Source of the DNA: Candidatus Kapaibacterium sp.
GTDB taxonomy: Bacteria > Bacteroidota > Ignavibacteria > Kapaibacteriales > UBA2268
Direction: 5' to 3'
Length of the DNA: 13,194 nucleotides
Assembly: GCA_027858275.1 (NCBI GenBank)
Contig: JAQIDA010000231.1
Location: forward strand, 1 to 13,194
The notes beneath the pieces are model-generated. The model worked only from the letters and a program-made list of their open reading frames with translations, was not told the DNA's origin and made no database searches. Numbering within the stretch: position 1 is the stretch's first letter; each line of letters opens with the position of its first letter. The translations under genes and the position numbers were made by a program. Shown piece by piece: positions 1-8,756 of the stretch.

Positions 1-3000
1 AGAAAAATTTGTTGCCTTTGAGATCGTAACTACCGAGTTCTGTTTCACCCATGTTGTAATCCACATCTACATTGATATTGTTTTCAACCGGATTCGGGAA
101 GATACTTAATAAAGCTTGGTAGTTGGGATCTGCCACATCCAATACGTCTCCGATAGTGAACGAGTATCTGAGTCTTGCACCAAAATCCGGATCGAAAGCT
201 TTTAAAAGCGAGCCGTCAGGTCTTCTGAAAGATATTTTTCCTAAGTCACCCTGTCCGTAAACCTGTTTTGCATACCAGTAATTTAAGCCGTTCCCACTAT
301 TTGAAAATACTTCAAGAGTATAGCATCCGTCCGGCAGAACCAGTGCGTCTTTATATAAGGTTTCAACATCCATTTTGCCTGATTGGTTTACTATATCACC
401 TTCAATATCAGTTATTTGATAATGGACATCATTTTCAAATGTATTAGTATGGATATTAATGACAATATCATCTTCGAACAGATCCGGTTTAATGAAGTGA
501 GATTTCAACGAGTTGTTAACCGGGTTATCATCTTCAGCTTCGTTAGGATCAGACAATGAAACACTAAAGATGTAATCCAAATCGCCTCTCCAGAATTCAA
601 CTCCTGAAATGGGCAAAGCGACTGTATCATATTGCATTGTTTTCAGATTTCCTGTCCATAAGTATTCTTCTTTGTCACTTGAACCCGAAACTGAGTATTT
701 GAATTTAAGACCTGTTAGAGTCTCCGCCTTATTATTTCTTATGACAACTTTCGGAGGTGCGCAGAGCGGATTTCTAATTGAATGATAGGGCCAATCATTG
801 GGCGAAAGAACGTCAATTATTTCAACGTCATTCTCGAAATTCATCGGGCCGTATTCAATCAAGTGCATGGCTACTCTATAATTTCCGCTTCGTGTTGCCT
901 GGTTGTTTTGAGGTACGTCAGAGATGTCATAATCCAGAGATAGTTCATGGTCTTTTATGTATTCAGTCAATTCGAATTCATTTTCTTTAACAACATCTCC
1001 CGGACACCAACCTTCACGGGCATGTGGCCATGTGCCGCCCTGAGGTTGAACAGGATTTAGACCGCAATCTTCCGTTTGCCATATTTTCCAATTTATTTCA
1101 TTATTACCGTTGACTATAACGGTATGAGTATTGTCCTTCCATTCACAGCAACTGACAGGTTGACCAGTTGATCTGAATTCGCCGTGCCCGGTAAAACGAG
1201 TTTTAAGTTTGAACTGTTCTGCTTCAGGAGCCAAGATGATATCAATCTCCTTTAGAACTTCATCGTCATCCATTTTTCCATATTGATAAGTGCTCATAGG
1301 AGCCCAAAGCTGCTGCACATTGACAACGTCTCTTGGGGGAGTACCTTTAGTCATTTCAAATCTTAGATCTATCAATTCTTGATTATTTCCTGCTGCCAAA
1401 TCAACATCTCCCTTGAGATACTGAGCATAATCAGTTACGTCATAAACCCAAGTGAATCCCTCAGGGCCGAGATCCAAATTAATTCCGTAAGGAGTGATAT
1501 ATCTGGCAATTTCAATTCTGTTAACTCTGGGATAAGGTTCTTTGAAAATCAGAGTTTCATTAATATACTCTGTGTCAGGAGTAATATATACAGAATCTAC
1601 GACAACTCCGTAAGGATCGTAAGTATACTGCCATCCTGCCGGCCAAGCATTGATAATCTCAGGCAACATAACGAAAGCTGAGTCTATTATTGAATATTCC
1701 TTAACCGAGATCATATTATTCTTGGTTTCAATAATTGTATCAACTGAATCCAAGTGAGATTCGTATTCACCCTGAACGATGATTAAGTTCGGAGCGGTCT
1801 CAGATAACATAGAGTTAATAAATATCTCATCATCTGAGTATGCTGTTGTAGCCGGGATACCGACCATAACACCGTCATTGTCTTTACCGGACTTATCAAC
1901 CAATATCAATTCTTCATTTTCTTCCATCGGATAGTAAGCTTCCAAAGAAGCATAATCGGGATGTGAATCGTCAAGCGAAGAATTGTACCAATTCATAATT
2001 GTTTCGCCGTCCAAAGCTTTGGTCCATACTCTTACTTCATCAAATTCAGCCTTATTCTTACCACCGCTGTTTAGGCGGAAAGGCAGAGCTTCAGCGATTG
2101 AGCTTGAAGGAACATCACCGTTGAAAGCCAGAGTTTTTTCAAAACCGTTGACGAACAATTTTAATTTGCCGCTGTTATTTGCTGCCGAGCCGTCATATAC
2201 CATAGCGATATGAGCCCATTCGCCAAGTTTAATTGCGTTAGCGACGTTTCCGTGCTTATTATTATCACCGGGATTTCTGATAATGCAATAGATCTGACCA
2301 ACACCGTTGCCGAGTTGGATAATCGATTTTTCTTCAATACCCATAAAGTTGGACCAATTAGTCCATTTGTTTACTTTCATCCATCCTTCGAAAGTGAAAG
2401 CTGTAGCACCGTTCAGAGCTTCAATGTTGTCAACTTCAGCAAAGTCGCCGGCTCCGTCGAAAGACAAATATTTATCATTTCCGCTTACTGAAATCACATT
2501 GTTAGTATCCGTTCCGACCAAAATGGTAGGTGCTGTAGCCTCACTCGAATTGAAACTGATATCAACAAGCATACTGCCGATTCCGTTCCATCTCACATCA
2601 TTAATTAGGCCTAATACATTTTCGCCTGTAGTCAGTGTTATATCATTTTGGAATACAGTGACCAGATCATCGTAATCAAATTCATCTGTATCTTTTCCGA
2701 ATGTTGTAGCGAGTTTGACAGTGAAATTTTTCAATGTTCCGTCGGTAGATTTTACATTGAGAATCAATTTCTTAATATCGTCTTTAGCAGCGCCGAGGTC
2801 TCTCAGATCATCTCTAGGGATAAGAAATTGAAAGTGGTTAGATCCGGGAGCTAATGACAATTCGCTGTCGCCCAATCCCCAAGTATATTTTTCCTCAGAA
2901 ATAGTGCTGTCGTAAACGATGCTGAATCTGCGTTGAATATTATTTGTATAAGTCGGAGTACTAATCACGCGAATAGTATCGGGTGAAGTATTCCCGAGCA

Positions 3001-3322
3001 TATATCTCGGATGTTCGTGAACAGTAGTATCCATAATATCTGTTGGTAAATACAGGAATGTATATGTCAAATAATCCCATTCTCCGCAATTAAATTTGTC
3101 ACGAGTTGTTCTCGGATCGCATTTCAGTGTATAATACATCATAATTTTTGAGTATGTGTCGTCGTTGTCGGGGAATTGATAAACGTCCCGACGCTTTGTT
3201 ATGTCATCGAAAGTTAGAGTTTGTACTTTTACAACTTCTTGAGCCGGGAGCTCCGAAGCAACAAACCCAAACAGGCAAGCAAACAATACAAAGTTTTTGA
3301 ATAAAGTAGATATTCTTTTCAT
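1..3322 (-). CDS. Secreted peptide:N-glycosidase F-like protein with internal LamG domain and T9SS sorting domain (3' end missing)
   Basis: 1107 residues are visible; the C-terminus lies beyond the window. ATG at 3322 follows an AGGA ribosome site (6 nt spacer) and opens a signal peptide probably cut after Ala27 (LPA-QE). PNGase F enzymes release N-glycans by cleaving the glycosyl-asparagine bond. Lobe 1 starts near residue 30: CGEWD at 79-83 matches the PNGase F CDEWD, so Asp83 would be catalytic Asp60. About 500 residues then intervene (a beta-rich module to about 275, LamG at about 276-490, linker) before lobe 1 resumes with ITPYG and VTDY near 609-635. Lobe 2 has CCEW at 725-728 (Glu727 equals Glu206), THT, and GGTW...GWCPG ending at 775; Cys68/Cys79 and Cys753/Cys773 fit two known disulfides. 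The third active-site residue, Glu118, seems replaced (Asn646-Gln648). A CARDB-like region starts near 856 and a sorting domain with FPNP at 1075. Identity from recalled PNGase F sequence: strong; activity unproven. Confidence 0.88.
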   Translation of the reverse strand, partial: MKRISTLFKNFVLFACLFGFVASELPAQEVVKVQTLTFDDITKRRDVYQFPDNDDTYSKIMMYYTLKCDPRTTRDKFNCGEWDYLTYTFLYLPTDIMDTTVHEHPRYMLGNTSPDTIRVISTPTYTNNIQRRFSIVYDSTISEEKYTWGLGDSELSLAPGSNHFQFLIPRDDLRDLGAAKDDIKKLILNVKSTDGTLKNFTVKLATTFGKDTDEFDYDDLVTVFQNDITLTTGENVLGLINDVRWNGIGSMLVDISFNSSEATAPTILVGTDTNNVISVSGNDKYLSFDGAGDFAEVDNIEALNGATAFTFEGWMKVNKWTNWSNFMGIEEKSIIQLGNGVGQIYCIIRNPGDNNKHGNVANAIKLGEWAHIAMVYDGSAANNSGKLKLFVNGFEKTLAFNGDVPSSSIAEALPFRLNSGGKNKAEFDEVRVWTKALDGETIMNWYNSSLDDSHPDYASLEAYYPMEENEELILVDKSGKDNDGVMVGIPATTAYSDDEIFINSMLSETAPNLIIVQGEYESHLDSVDTIIETKNNMISVKEYSIIDSAFVMLPEIINAWPAGWQYTYDPYGVVVDSVYITPDTEYINETLIFKEPYPRVNRIEIARYITPYGINLDLGPEGFTWVYDVTDYAQYLKGDVDLAAGNNQELIDLRFEMTKGTPPRDVVNVQQLWAPMSTYQYGKMDDDEVLKEIDIILAPEAEQFKLKTRFTGHGEFRSTGQPVSCCEWKDNTHTVIVNGNNEINWKIWQTEDCGLNPVQPQGGTWPHAREGWCPGDVVKENEFELTEYIKDHELSLDYDISDVPQNNQATRSGNYRVAMHLIEYGPMNFENDVEIIDVLSPNDWPYHSIRNPLCAPPKVVIRNNKAETLTGLKFKYSVSGSSDKEEYLWTGNLKTMQYDTVALPISGVEFWRGDLDYIFSVSLSDPNEAEDDNPVNNSLKSHFIKPDLFEDDIVINIHTNTFENDVHYQITDIEGDIVNQSGKMDVETLYKDALVLPDGCYTLEVFSNSGNGLNYWYAKQVYGQGDLGKISFRRPDGSLLKAFDPDFGARLRYSFTIGDVLDVADPNYQALLSIFPNPVENNINVDVDYNMGETELGSYDLKGNKFF

Positions 3323-3390
3323 ATCTCATCCTAATTTATTAATACGACTAATGTTTTGATTTTATCGTTTTATCAACCTGATATTTTGTC

Positions 3391-3411
3391 TGTTCATATC
3401 AATAATGAACA
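3391..3411. repeat. Palindrome TGTTCAT-N7-ATGAACA upstream of the PNGase F-like gene
   Basis: A perfect 7 bp inverted repeat around a 7 nt AT-rich centre lies about 70 bp upstream of the start at 3322, in the 222 bp gap after the terminator of the preceding gene. Its 21 bp length and two-fold symmetry fit a dimeric repressor or activator site, but it could equally be a weak hairpin in the leader. No recognisable promoter pair was found nearby with confidence. Confidence 0.35.
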
Positions 3412-3498
3412 ACAATTTACCAAGGTTGACAATTTATGATTATTTAGCGAATATTTGAAGAATTTTTTAAAAATATGAAAAAGAAATGTGAGAATAAT

Positions 3499-3527
3499 AA
3501 AAAGGAGCCCGGTGAAAAACGGACTCC
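3499..3527 (-). terminator. Rho-independent terminator of the giant LamG/Ig protein gene
   Basis: Read on the minus strand, an 8 bp stem (GGAGTCCG with CGGGCTCC, one G-T wobble) encloses an 8 nt loop and is followed directly by five T residues. It begins 17 bp after the TGA stop at 3545-3547. It separates the giant gene from the PNGase F-like gene, so the latter probably has its own promoter. Confidence 0.85.
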
Positions 3528-3544
3528 GTCCGATAACTATATTA

Positions 3545-6500
3545 TCACTTAACCAAGACCATCGTCCCGCCGGCAATATTAGTTCCCGCGCGAATCACAT
3601 AATAATATGTTCCTGATTGAAGTCCGTCAGCGTCGAAATCAATTGAGTATTTCCCTGCTTCGAACTCATCAAAGCCGTTTAATAACTCAGCGACTTGCAC
3701 ACCTACGGCATTATAAATTCGCAGGCTGACAGCGGATATCTCATTAGTAACGAATTCGATTTTTGTGCTTCTGCTCCAGGGGTTTGGTGAATTGCCGAGG
3801 AGTTGAAGACTGCCTGATGAGAAGTTGAGATATGTCAACAGACATTGACCGATTGTATTGAATTTCGATTCAGTTCCGATTGGGATAATATCAAGGAAGA
3901 AAATCGAATCAGTATCGAAATTCCAAGAATCTACCGACATGGAAGTTTGCACAGTGTCCGGCACAACCACCAAGAATTCTATCTCGGCGATTTTCCCGGC
4001 TCTGATACTGTCCGCAGATGAGAAACTCAATTTTATTAATCCGAGAGAGTCACTGTAGCTCTCCATATCAGCCTCGAGCATAGTCGCGGCAGATAAGTAT
4101 TTCAGCGCACGCGGATTGTAATTCAAACTCAAATCGAAACGCAATCCTTCAAGCCAAAAAACAGTATCCCGCAGTTCAGTTGAAAAATCTTTCTCGAAAT
4201 AGATCGGAATCACAACTGTATCGCCCATTGTACCTTCAGCTTCATTGACAATATCATAATCAACGGAAATATCAGATCGGAACTCAAAATCAGGAGCGTA
4301 TCCGATACCTGCCATCGGCATTTCATCATTCAAATCACATGGATTATAACTGCCTGCAAACACAAGTGTATCGAACTGCTGCTTCTTTTTCGGACAGAAT
4401 TCCACTGTTATAGTAGCAGAGGCACCGGGATCAAAACTCTGTCCGATAGGAGGAACAGACGCAACAATATGCACATCCTCCGGCAATTGAAGAATCTCAT
4501 CAATCGCAAGCGGTACTTGTCCCGTATTTAAAATTTCAATATCTCGCTGCTGACAGTCCAAAACTCTAATACTGTCAAATGTAACAGTATTAAGAATAAC
4601 GAAATCAGGTTTTTGAACAATCACTATTCCGCTGTCAGACTGTGCTATCATGTGAAAATAAATAACTTCTTCGGTATCAAACGAGATGCTGTCTAAGCGA
4701 ATAAGAATAGTGTCCGGCTCGATCACCTTCGGCAGAAAGTGCGCCAAAAGGAAGGGACGCAAAGAATCAACGGTACAGAAATTTTTCATAACAAATTCAT
4801 GCCCGCCGAAAGTAGAAGATGAGGCAATAATTGACGGAGGATACTTATAATTGCAAGTATCTTCTAAATACATAGACTCTGAGCCTATATATTCAAGGAC
4901 ACTTTCGTCATAACCGATTCGACATTTGACATCCACCAGATTTGCAGGAATCATGCGTGATGAATACACAGGAATCGTCAGAGTATCGCAATTAATCACA
5001 TAGAAAGTGTCAAGCGGAACGCGCTCATTCTCGAAAGTCAAATTGAGTCCGAAAGCCGGTGCAAATCCGTTGCCATAAACCCATACTGTTGTATCAACAC
5101 CCAAACAAGGCTCACTTGTATGAATCTGCATCCTCGCGAAATAGGTTCGAGGTGCGCGCGGCACAAAATCAATTCGTATAGGCAGATAATTCATACTGTC
5201 CAGTGTTATAGAGAATGGGCGGCCCAGACTGTCGCTTGCGAAAAACACTCTGTCATCCGGCTCAAAAGTGATTGAATCAATCACTATGGACTTACGTTCA
5301 GGATTTACCGTTACTTCGGGCATAGTTACATAGACAAAATGAGGAGGAGCCATAGTGTCAACCCTCGTCGGCGCGAAAACTCTAAAAACAGGGAAAGGCT
5401 CCATAATGAGCGCGCGTTTACCTGTTAAATATGAATCAAATTCTCGTTCCCAGCCTGAACCGTGAGCTGCCAGATGCAATCGAGCGGAATTATCCACAAA
5501 TTGACGCAGAGCAGGAGTCCGAGGGCAAAAAGTTATAGAAAGAGTATCAACCGTCCACTTAGGAATTTCATAAGGAGTAGTCCCGTCGGGTGAATAGAAT
5601 GATTTCCATGTAAAAAATTCAGGATGAGCGTTTGCGACATTCTGACCGTCTATCCAAACACTGTCCACAGTCATAGCGAACACTTGTGAACGATTCATCA
5701 AAGGAATTTGCCTTGTTATGCAATCACAAGGCTGCACAAAACCGTAACTGACCACAGTCAGAGGCATCTCCAAAGGAATTATTTTGCCTTCGCCGATCAG
5801 AAATGTCGACTCCATTATTTCACAAGGCTCATTGGAATATACATCCAAAAATGCGCCGTATTCTTTTGGCTCAGTAGGCACAAAGTCAACGATTACATTG
5901 ATTGAGTCCCCGTTGTCCAAATATATCCCAAGATAACCTGCGGCAGGATAAATCATTTCAAAACCTTCGGGACAGATCACGCTGTCAATTCGAATTTGAA
6001 TAGGGGAGATGTTCTCAACGGTAATAGTATCTCTTGCTCGATCTCCGACTTCAAGTTCTCCGAACATCACTTCCATGGGCAAATATATTTTCGGTGCTAC
6101 GGAAGTCCCGAATAATTTGCCTGACCAATTCTCGCCGTCAGCAGTTTTATAACGTAGAAACGCCCTGTCGGCTCTATCGTAGTATGGAGAATTCGGAGCA
6201 TACAGAAATATAAAGTCCTCCCCTTGTCCGTCAGGCAAATCCAACGAAACCGGCAAACTGCCGACCACGGAATACTTCCCTGAAGGATCATCAAGCAAAA
6301 AATCAGTCAATGTTTGTGTGCTGCCTGAAATATTCTTAATCGTCAAAGTATCAAGTCGAGATTGACAACCAATCACATTTGAAGTATTCATCAACAGAGG
6401 CTCATAGCTAAATCTCTGTATAATACCTTTTCCTTTTATCGGAATACAATCTGTTTTATAGCAATTCAGTTCAAAGAAGCAGATTTCATCAATATAATCT

Positions 6501-8560
6501 ATACCTTCAATCGGAATAAATGTAATTGGGATTGAATTAGTTATTCCGGGATTCAGAATCAATACTTTTGCTCCGTTCAGAAAATATGACTCTCCGTTTT
6601 TCATGTAAAACGAAACTCGTAATGAATCGCTCGAATTATTTCTGACTGAAACGTTGATAATCGACTCCTGGCCGACTATTACTGATCCGAAATCAATATC
6701 TGTCACTTGGAAACTGACATCGGCCTCAGTAGCTCGTCCGATAATGTAAATAGGATGCCTAATAGTGCATCCTCCCGCACGAATATGAAAGACAATTGAG
6801 TCACGGAATGTGCCGGATGCAGTCGGGACAAATCTGAAATAATTATCCTTGTAACCGGTAATGCCTTCTAATGTTTTGGGGAATTTAAAAGTTTTTGTAG
6901 TGAAGTGCATAGGTGTGCTGATTGAATCAATAATAATATCATCTTCTGACGGATTGTACCAAAGCCAGATAAAAGGATTTGAGGCAAAATTCTCGCAAAC
7001 AGTTCCGAAATTTACAGTATCAACTTTTGTGATGCCGTCCCGAAGCGTTACTTGGAACACTTCCTTGACTATACCCGAAAGCGGAATCATACCGCTGTTG
7101 TCGCACTTGTCATCTGACAGAACGTGCAAAGTGTCAATATAGATTGCGGAAGTATCTTGGGATCTGAATCTGACAGTAACATCCGTGCTTTGCCCCGGGT
7201 CAAGATATATAGGGAGATTGACATTTACTACTTCGAATACATCGGGCATTGTCGTGCTGAATCCGTCAATTCTCATTCTCCTCGGATTTCCGAGATCCGT
7301 GCTGTTATTGCTTATAGTGAGTATCGAATCTGTGTAGGGTTGTTCAATACATTTTGCGACCAATACACCCATATCTATCGATTGTCTCGAATAGGACAGT
7401 TCTGTAATTCTCGTGATTTTCATCGGCACGGTAATCGCAACTCTACACCAATTGTAGGGTATAATTTGAAGCCGTGAGTTAATCGTTCCGGTGAATGGAG
7501 CATCAAGAGTTACGCTGAATGTTGTCGGCACACCCGGTTCAAGATACATTGTTGTCGGACTAATCACATAATTAGCGGCATAATCATCAAGTACACGCAT
7601 CCAAACTCTATTGCGGCAAACAGAAGTATCTGTTATCGTGAAAGTATAAGTTTTGCTCGGCAGGCATTTGATTGTGTCCTGAATAACAAGAGGAGTTCCG
7701 AGAACGGTTGTATTGAACCGGCGGCCGGAAGGACGACAATTAGCGCCGCTTCTTGCTCTGCCGAAATTTCCGTTTCCCGTGGCGTCACAGAGTGAATAAA
7801 TATCAGGAGTTTCATTGAACCTGTAATACATCATCAAACTGTCTTCAGTACCGTACTTCGCCCGATCTTTCTCGCAATAGATTTCGTCTGCGTCTAAAGG
7901 ACGCGCCCACATTCGTAACTCATCAATTTGACCGCGGAAAGTTCGGTAAGTGTTTGTGTTTGATAAAGCATTACAACTCCCTATTTGCATCGGAAGCTCA
8001 GGGTTAGCAAGCCGGCGGAGTTCATTTACCGGATAAAGCGAATTCCGCGCGGTATCAACCGCAATGCCGTTTACATATAAGTATATGCTTTCCTCTGAAC
8101 CGTCAAAAACCGCGCTGATATGATTCCAATTGTCATAAAGCGGAGTCGCGTCGGTTCGGGTAATTGTATTATCTGTTTGTCCGAGATTGCTGCTCGTTCC
8201 GTTTATTTCAAAAACAAGTTCATCTGCCGGATTGATGTATATAATCCAGACATCATTTCTGTCCGTTCCGGGACCCCATAATCCGCCGATAAATTGAGTT
8301 CTTCCCTCTTGCCTTTCAGGATTAATCCATGCTTCAAAAGTGAAAGAATATTTAAAATAATCCTGTGATTTCGTATTTATTACATCGACATATTGAGCAC
8401 CTTTTCCGGAGTTGACATCAATAGTAAGAGCATTGCCGAGACAAGTACGATTAACATCGCAGGGCTGCCAAGCCAAAGCTTTTTTCGGACCGGAGAAAAC
8501 AGATAATATGGCTATGCTGAACAATACCAACCGATAATATTTAGTAACATATTTATTCAA
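3545..8560 (-). CDS. Giant secreted LamG / Ig-like (ASH) / cohesin-like repeat protein with T9SS type A sorting domain
   Basis: About 1,671 residues. The start chosen is TTG at 8560, 7 nt after AGGTG, which opens a tidy signal peptide (NKYVTKYYRL, hydrophobic stretch, KKALA, then WQPC). TTG at 8584 would add 8 residues but has no ribosome site; no in-frame ATG exists before the signal peptide. Modules in order: LamG/concanavalin-like at about 45-275 (FTFEAWINP, LYVNG, IDELRMWARPL); a Cys-containing beta region to about 385; some seven or eight Ig-fold modules of the ASH/choice-of-anchor kind (repeated DFG, VxNxS, FxP, L/ISGxG patterns) at about 390-1165 and 1320-1420; two cohesin-like modules at about 1170-1315 and 1424-1570; and a type A sorting domain at about 1585-1671 (NSPNPWS opening, GTYYYVIRAG, ending MVLVK). 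No catalytic motif is seen; a surface adhesin or structural protein is inferred. It has its own terminator downstream. Confidence 0.85.
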   Translation of the reverse strand: MNKYVTKYYRLVLFSIAILSVFSGPKKALAWQPCDVNRTCLGNALTIDVNSGKGAQYVDVINTKSQDYFKYSFTFEAWINPERQEGRTQFIGGLWGPGTDRNDVWIIYINPADELVFEINGTSSNLGQTDNTITRTDATPLYDNWNHISAVFDGSEESIYLYVNGIAVDTARNSLYPVNELRRLANPELPMQIGSCNALSNTNTYRTFRGQIDELRMWARPLDADEIYCEKDRAKYGTEDSLMMYYRFNETPDIYSLCDATGNGNFGRARSGANCRPSGRRFNTTVLGTPLVIQDTIKCLPSKTYTFTITDTSVCRNRVWMRVLDDYAANYVISPTTMYLEPGVPTTFSVTLDAPFTGTINSRLQIIPYNWCRVAITVPMKITRITELSYSRQSIDMGVLVAKCIEQPYTDSILTISNNSTDLGNPRRMRIDGFSTTMPDVFEVVNVNLPIYLDPGQSTDVTVRFRSQDTSAIYIDTLHVLSDDKCDNSGMIPLSGIVKEVFQVTLRDGITKVDTVNFGTVCENFASNPFIWLWYNPSEDDIIIDSISTPMHFTTKTFKFPKTLEGITGYKDNYFRFVPTASGTFRDSIVFHIRAGGCTIRHPIYIIGRATEADVSFQVTDIDFGSVIVGQESIINVSVRNNSSDSLRVSFYMKNGESYFLNGAKVLILNPGITNSIPITFIPIEGIDYIDEICFFELNCYKTDCIPIKGKGIIQRFSYEPLLMNTSNVIGCQSRLDTLTIKNISGSTQTLTDFLLDDPSGKYSVVGSLPVSLDLPDGQGEDFIFLYAPNSPYYDRADRAFLRYKTADGENWSGKLFGTSVAPKIYLPMEVMFGELEVGDRARDTITVENISPIQIRIDSVICPEGFEMIYPAAGYLGIYLDNGDSINVIVDFVPTEPKEYGAFLDVYSNEPCEIMESTFLIGEGKIIPLEMPLTVVSYGFVQPCDCITRQIPLMNRSQVFAMTVDSVWIDGQNVANAHPEFFTWKSFYSPDGTTPYEIPKWTVDTLSITFCPRTPALRQFVDNSARLHLAAHGSGWEREFDSYLTGKRALIMEPFPVFRVFAPTRVDTMAPPHFVYVTMPEVTVNPERKSIVIDSITFEPDDRVFFASDSLGRPFSITLDSMNYLPIRIDFVPRAPRTYFARMQIHTSEPCLGVDTTVWVYGNGFAPAFGLNLTFENERVPLDTFYVINCDTLTIPVYSSRMIPANLVDVKCRIGYDESVLEYIGSESMYLEDTCNYKYPPSIIASSSTFGGHEFVMKNFCTVDSLRPFLLAHFLPKVIEPDTILIRLDSISFDTEEVIYFHMIAQSDSGIVIVQKPDFVILNTVTFDSIRVLDCQQRDIEILNTGQVPLAIDEILQLPEDVHIVASVPPIGQSFDPGASATITVEFCPKKKQQFDTLVFAGSYNPCDLNDEMPMAGIGYAPDFEFRSDISVDYDIVNEAEGTMGDTVVIPIYFEKDFSTELRDTVFWLEGLRFDLSLNYNPRALKYLSAATMLEADMESYSDSLGLIKLSFSSADSIRAGKIAEIEFLVVVPDTVQTSMSVDSWNFDTDSIFFLDIIPIGTESKFNTIGQCLLTYLNFSSGSLQLLGNSPNPWSRSTKIEFVTNEISAVSLRIYNAVGVQVAELLNGFDEFEAGKYSIDFDADGLQSGTYYYVIRAGTNIAGGTMVLVK

Positions 8561-8567
8561 TTTATCA

Positions 8568-8572
8568 CACCT
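8568..8572 (-). promoter_or_regulatory. Ribosome binding site deciding the TTG start of the giant gene
   Basis: AGGTG on the minus strand lies 7 nt before TTG at 8560, whereas the TTG at 8584 has no such element. The site sits inside a 7-codon mini-ORF (ATG at 8588, TGA at 8567-8565) in another frame that ends 4 nt before the TTG. That mini-ORF has no ribosome site of its own and may be chance, though coupling is conceivable. Confidence 0.5.
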
Positions 8573-8669
8573 GGTATTTTTCAAACATACAATTAGAAAC
8601 GTGACTAATAATGAGAAATTGTTAATTGTTAAGCCCTGTGTCTTTTACGACTCTATGCCGGCTATGCAA

Positions 8670-8691
8670 AAGGCGTATCGAAATACGCCTT
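8670..8691 (-). terminator. Probable terminator of the hemerythrin gene (TTCG tetraloop hairpin)
   Basis: A perfect 9 bp stem (AAGGCGTAT with ATACGCCTT) closes a TTCG loop on the minus strand, and the stem end runs into a short T stretch (four in all). It lies about 65 bp after the hemerythrin stop codon and about 110 bp before the start of the giant gene. The short U tail makes it weaker than the other two minus-strand terminators; partial read-through is possible. Confidence 0.6.
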
Positions 8692-8721
8692 AATTGAGAA
8701 ATATATATTGCTTTTTATTTA

Positions 8722-8744
8722 TAGCCTGCTCATCGAGTAGGCTA
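8722..8744. repeat. Hairpin just downstream of the hemerythrin gene
   Basis: A 9 bp stem (TAGCCTGCT with AGTAGGCTA, one G-T pair) and a 5 nt loop sit 12 bp after the hemerythrin stop. On neither strand is it followed by a convincing T run, so it is not called a terminator; a 3' mRNA stabilising hairpin in tandem with the TTCG hairpin is one possibility. Confidence 0.45.
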
Positions 8745-8756
8745 AAAAGAAATATT

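Noticed and set aside
3394..3576. 60-codon minus-strand frame over the giant gene's terminator
   Set aside because: It runs through the terminator hairpin and overlaps the sorting-domain end in another frame.
7124..7477. 117-codon + strand open frame inside the giant gene
   Set aside because: It is antisense to continuous Ig-like coding sequence and its translation has no recognisable feature.
2471..8460. Possible recent duplication between the two LamG-bearing giant proteins
   Set aside because: The LamG domains share only family-level patterns (F-E-W, FVNG/YVNG, DE-R-W) and differ in position and in the rest of the architecture.
8618..8632. Tandem ATTGTTA ATTGTTA repeat upstream of the giant gene
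   Set aside because: Two short AT-rich copies are expected by chance in such DNA; it is too weak to call a regulatory site.
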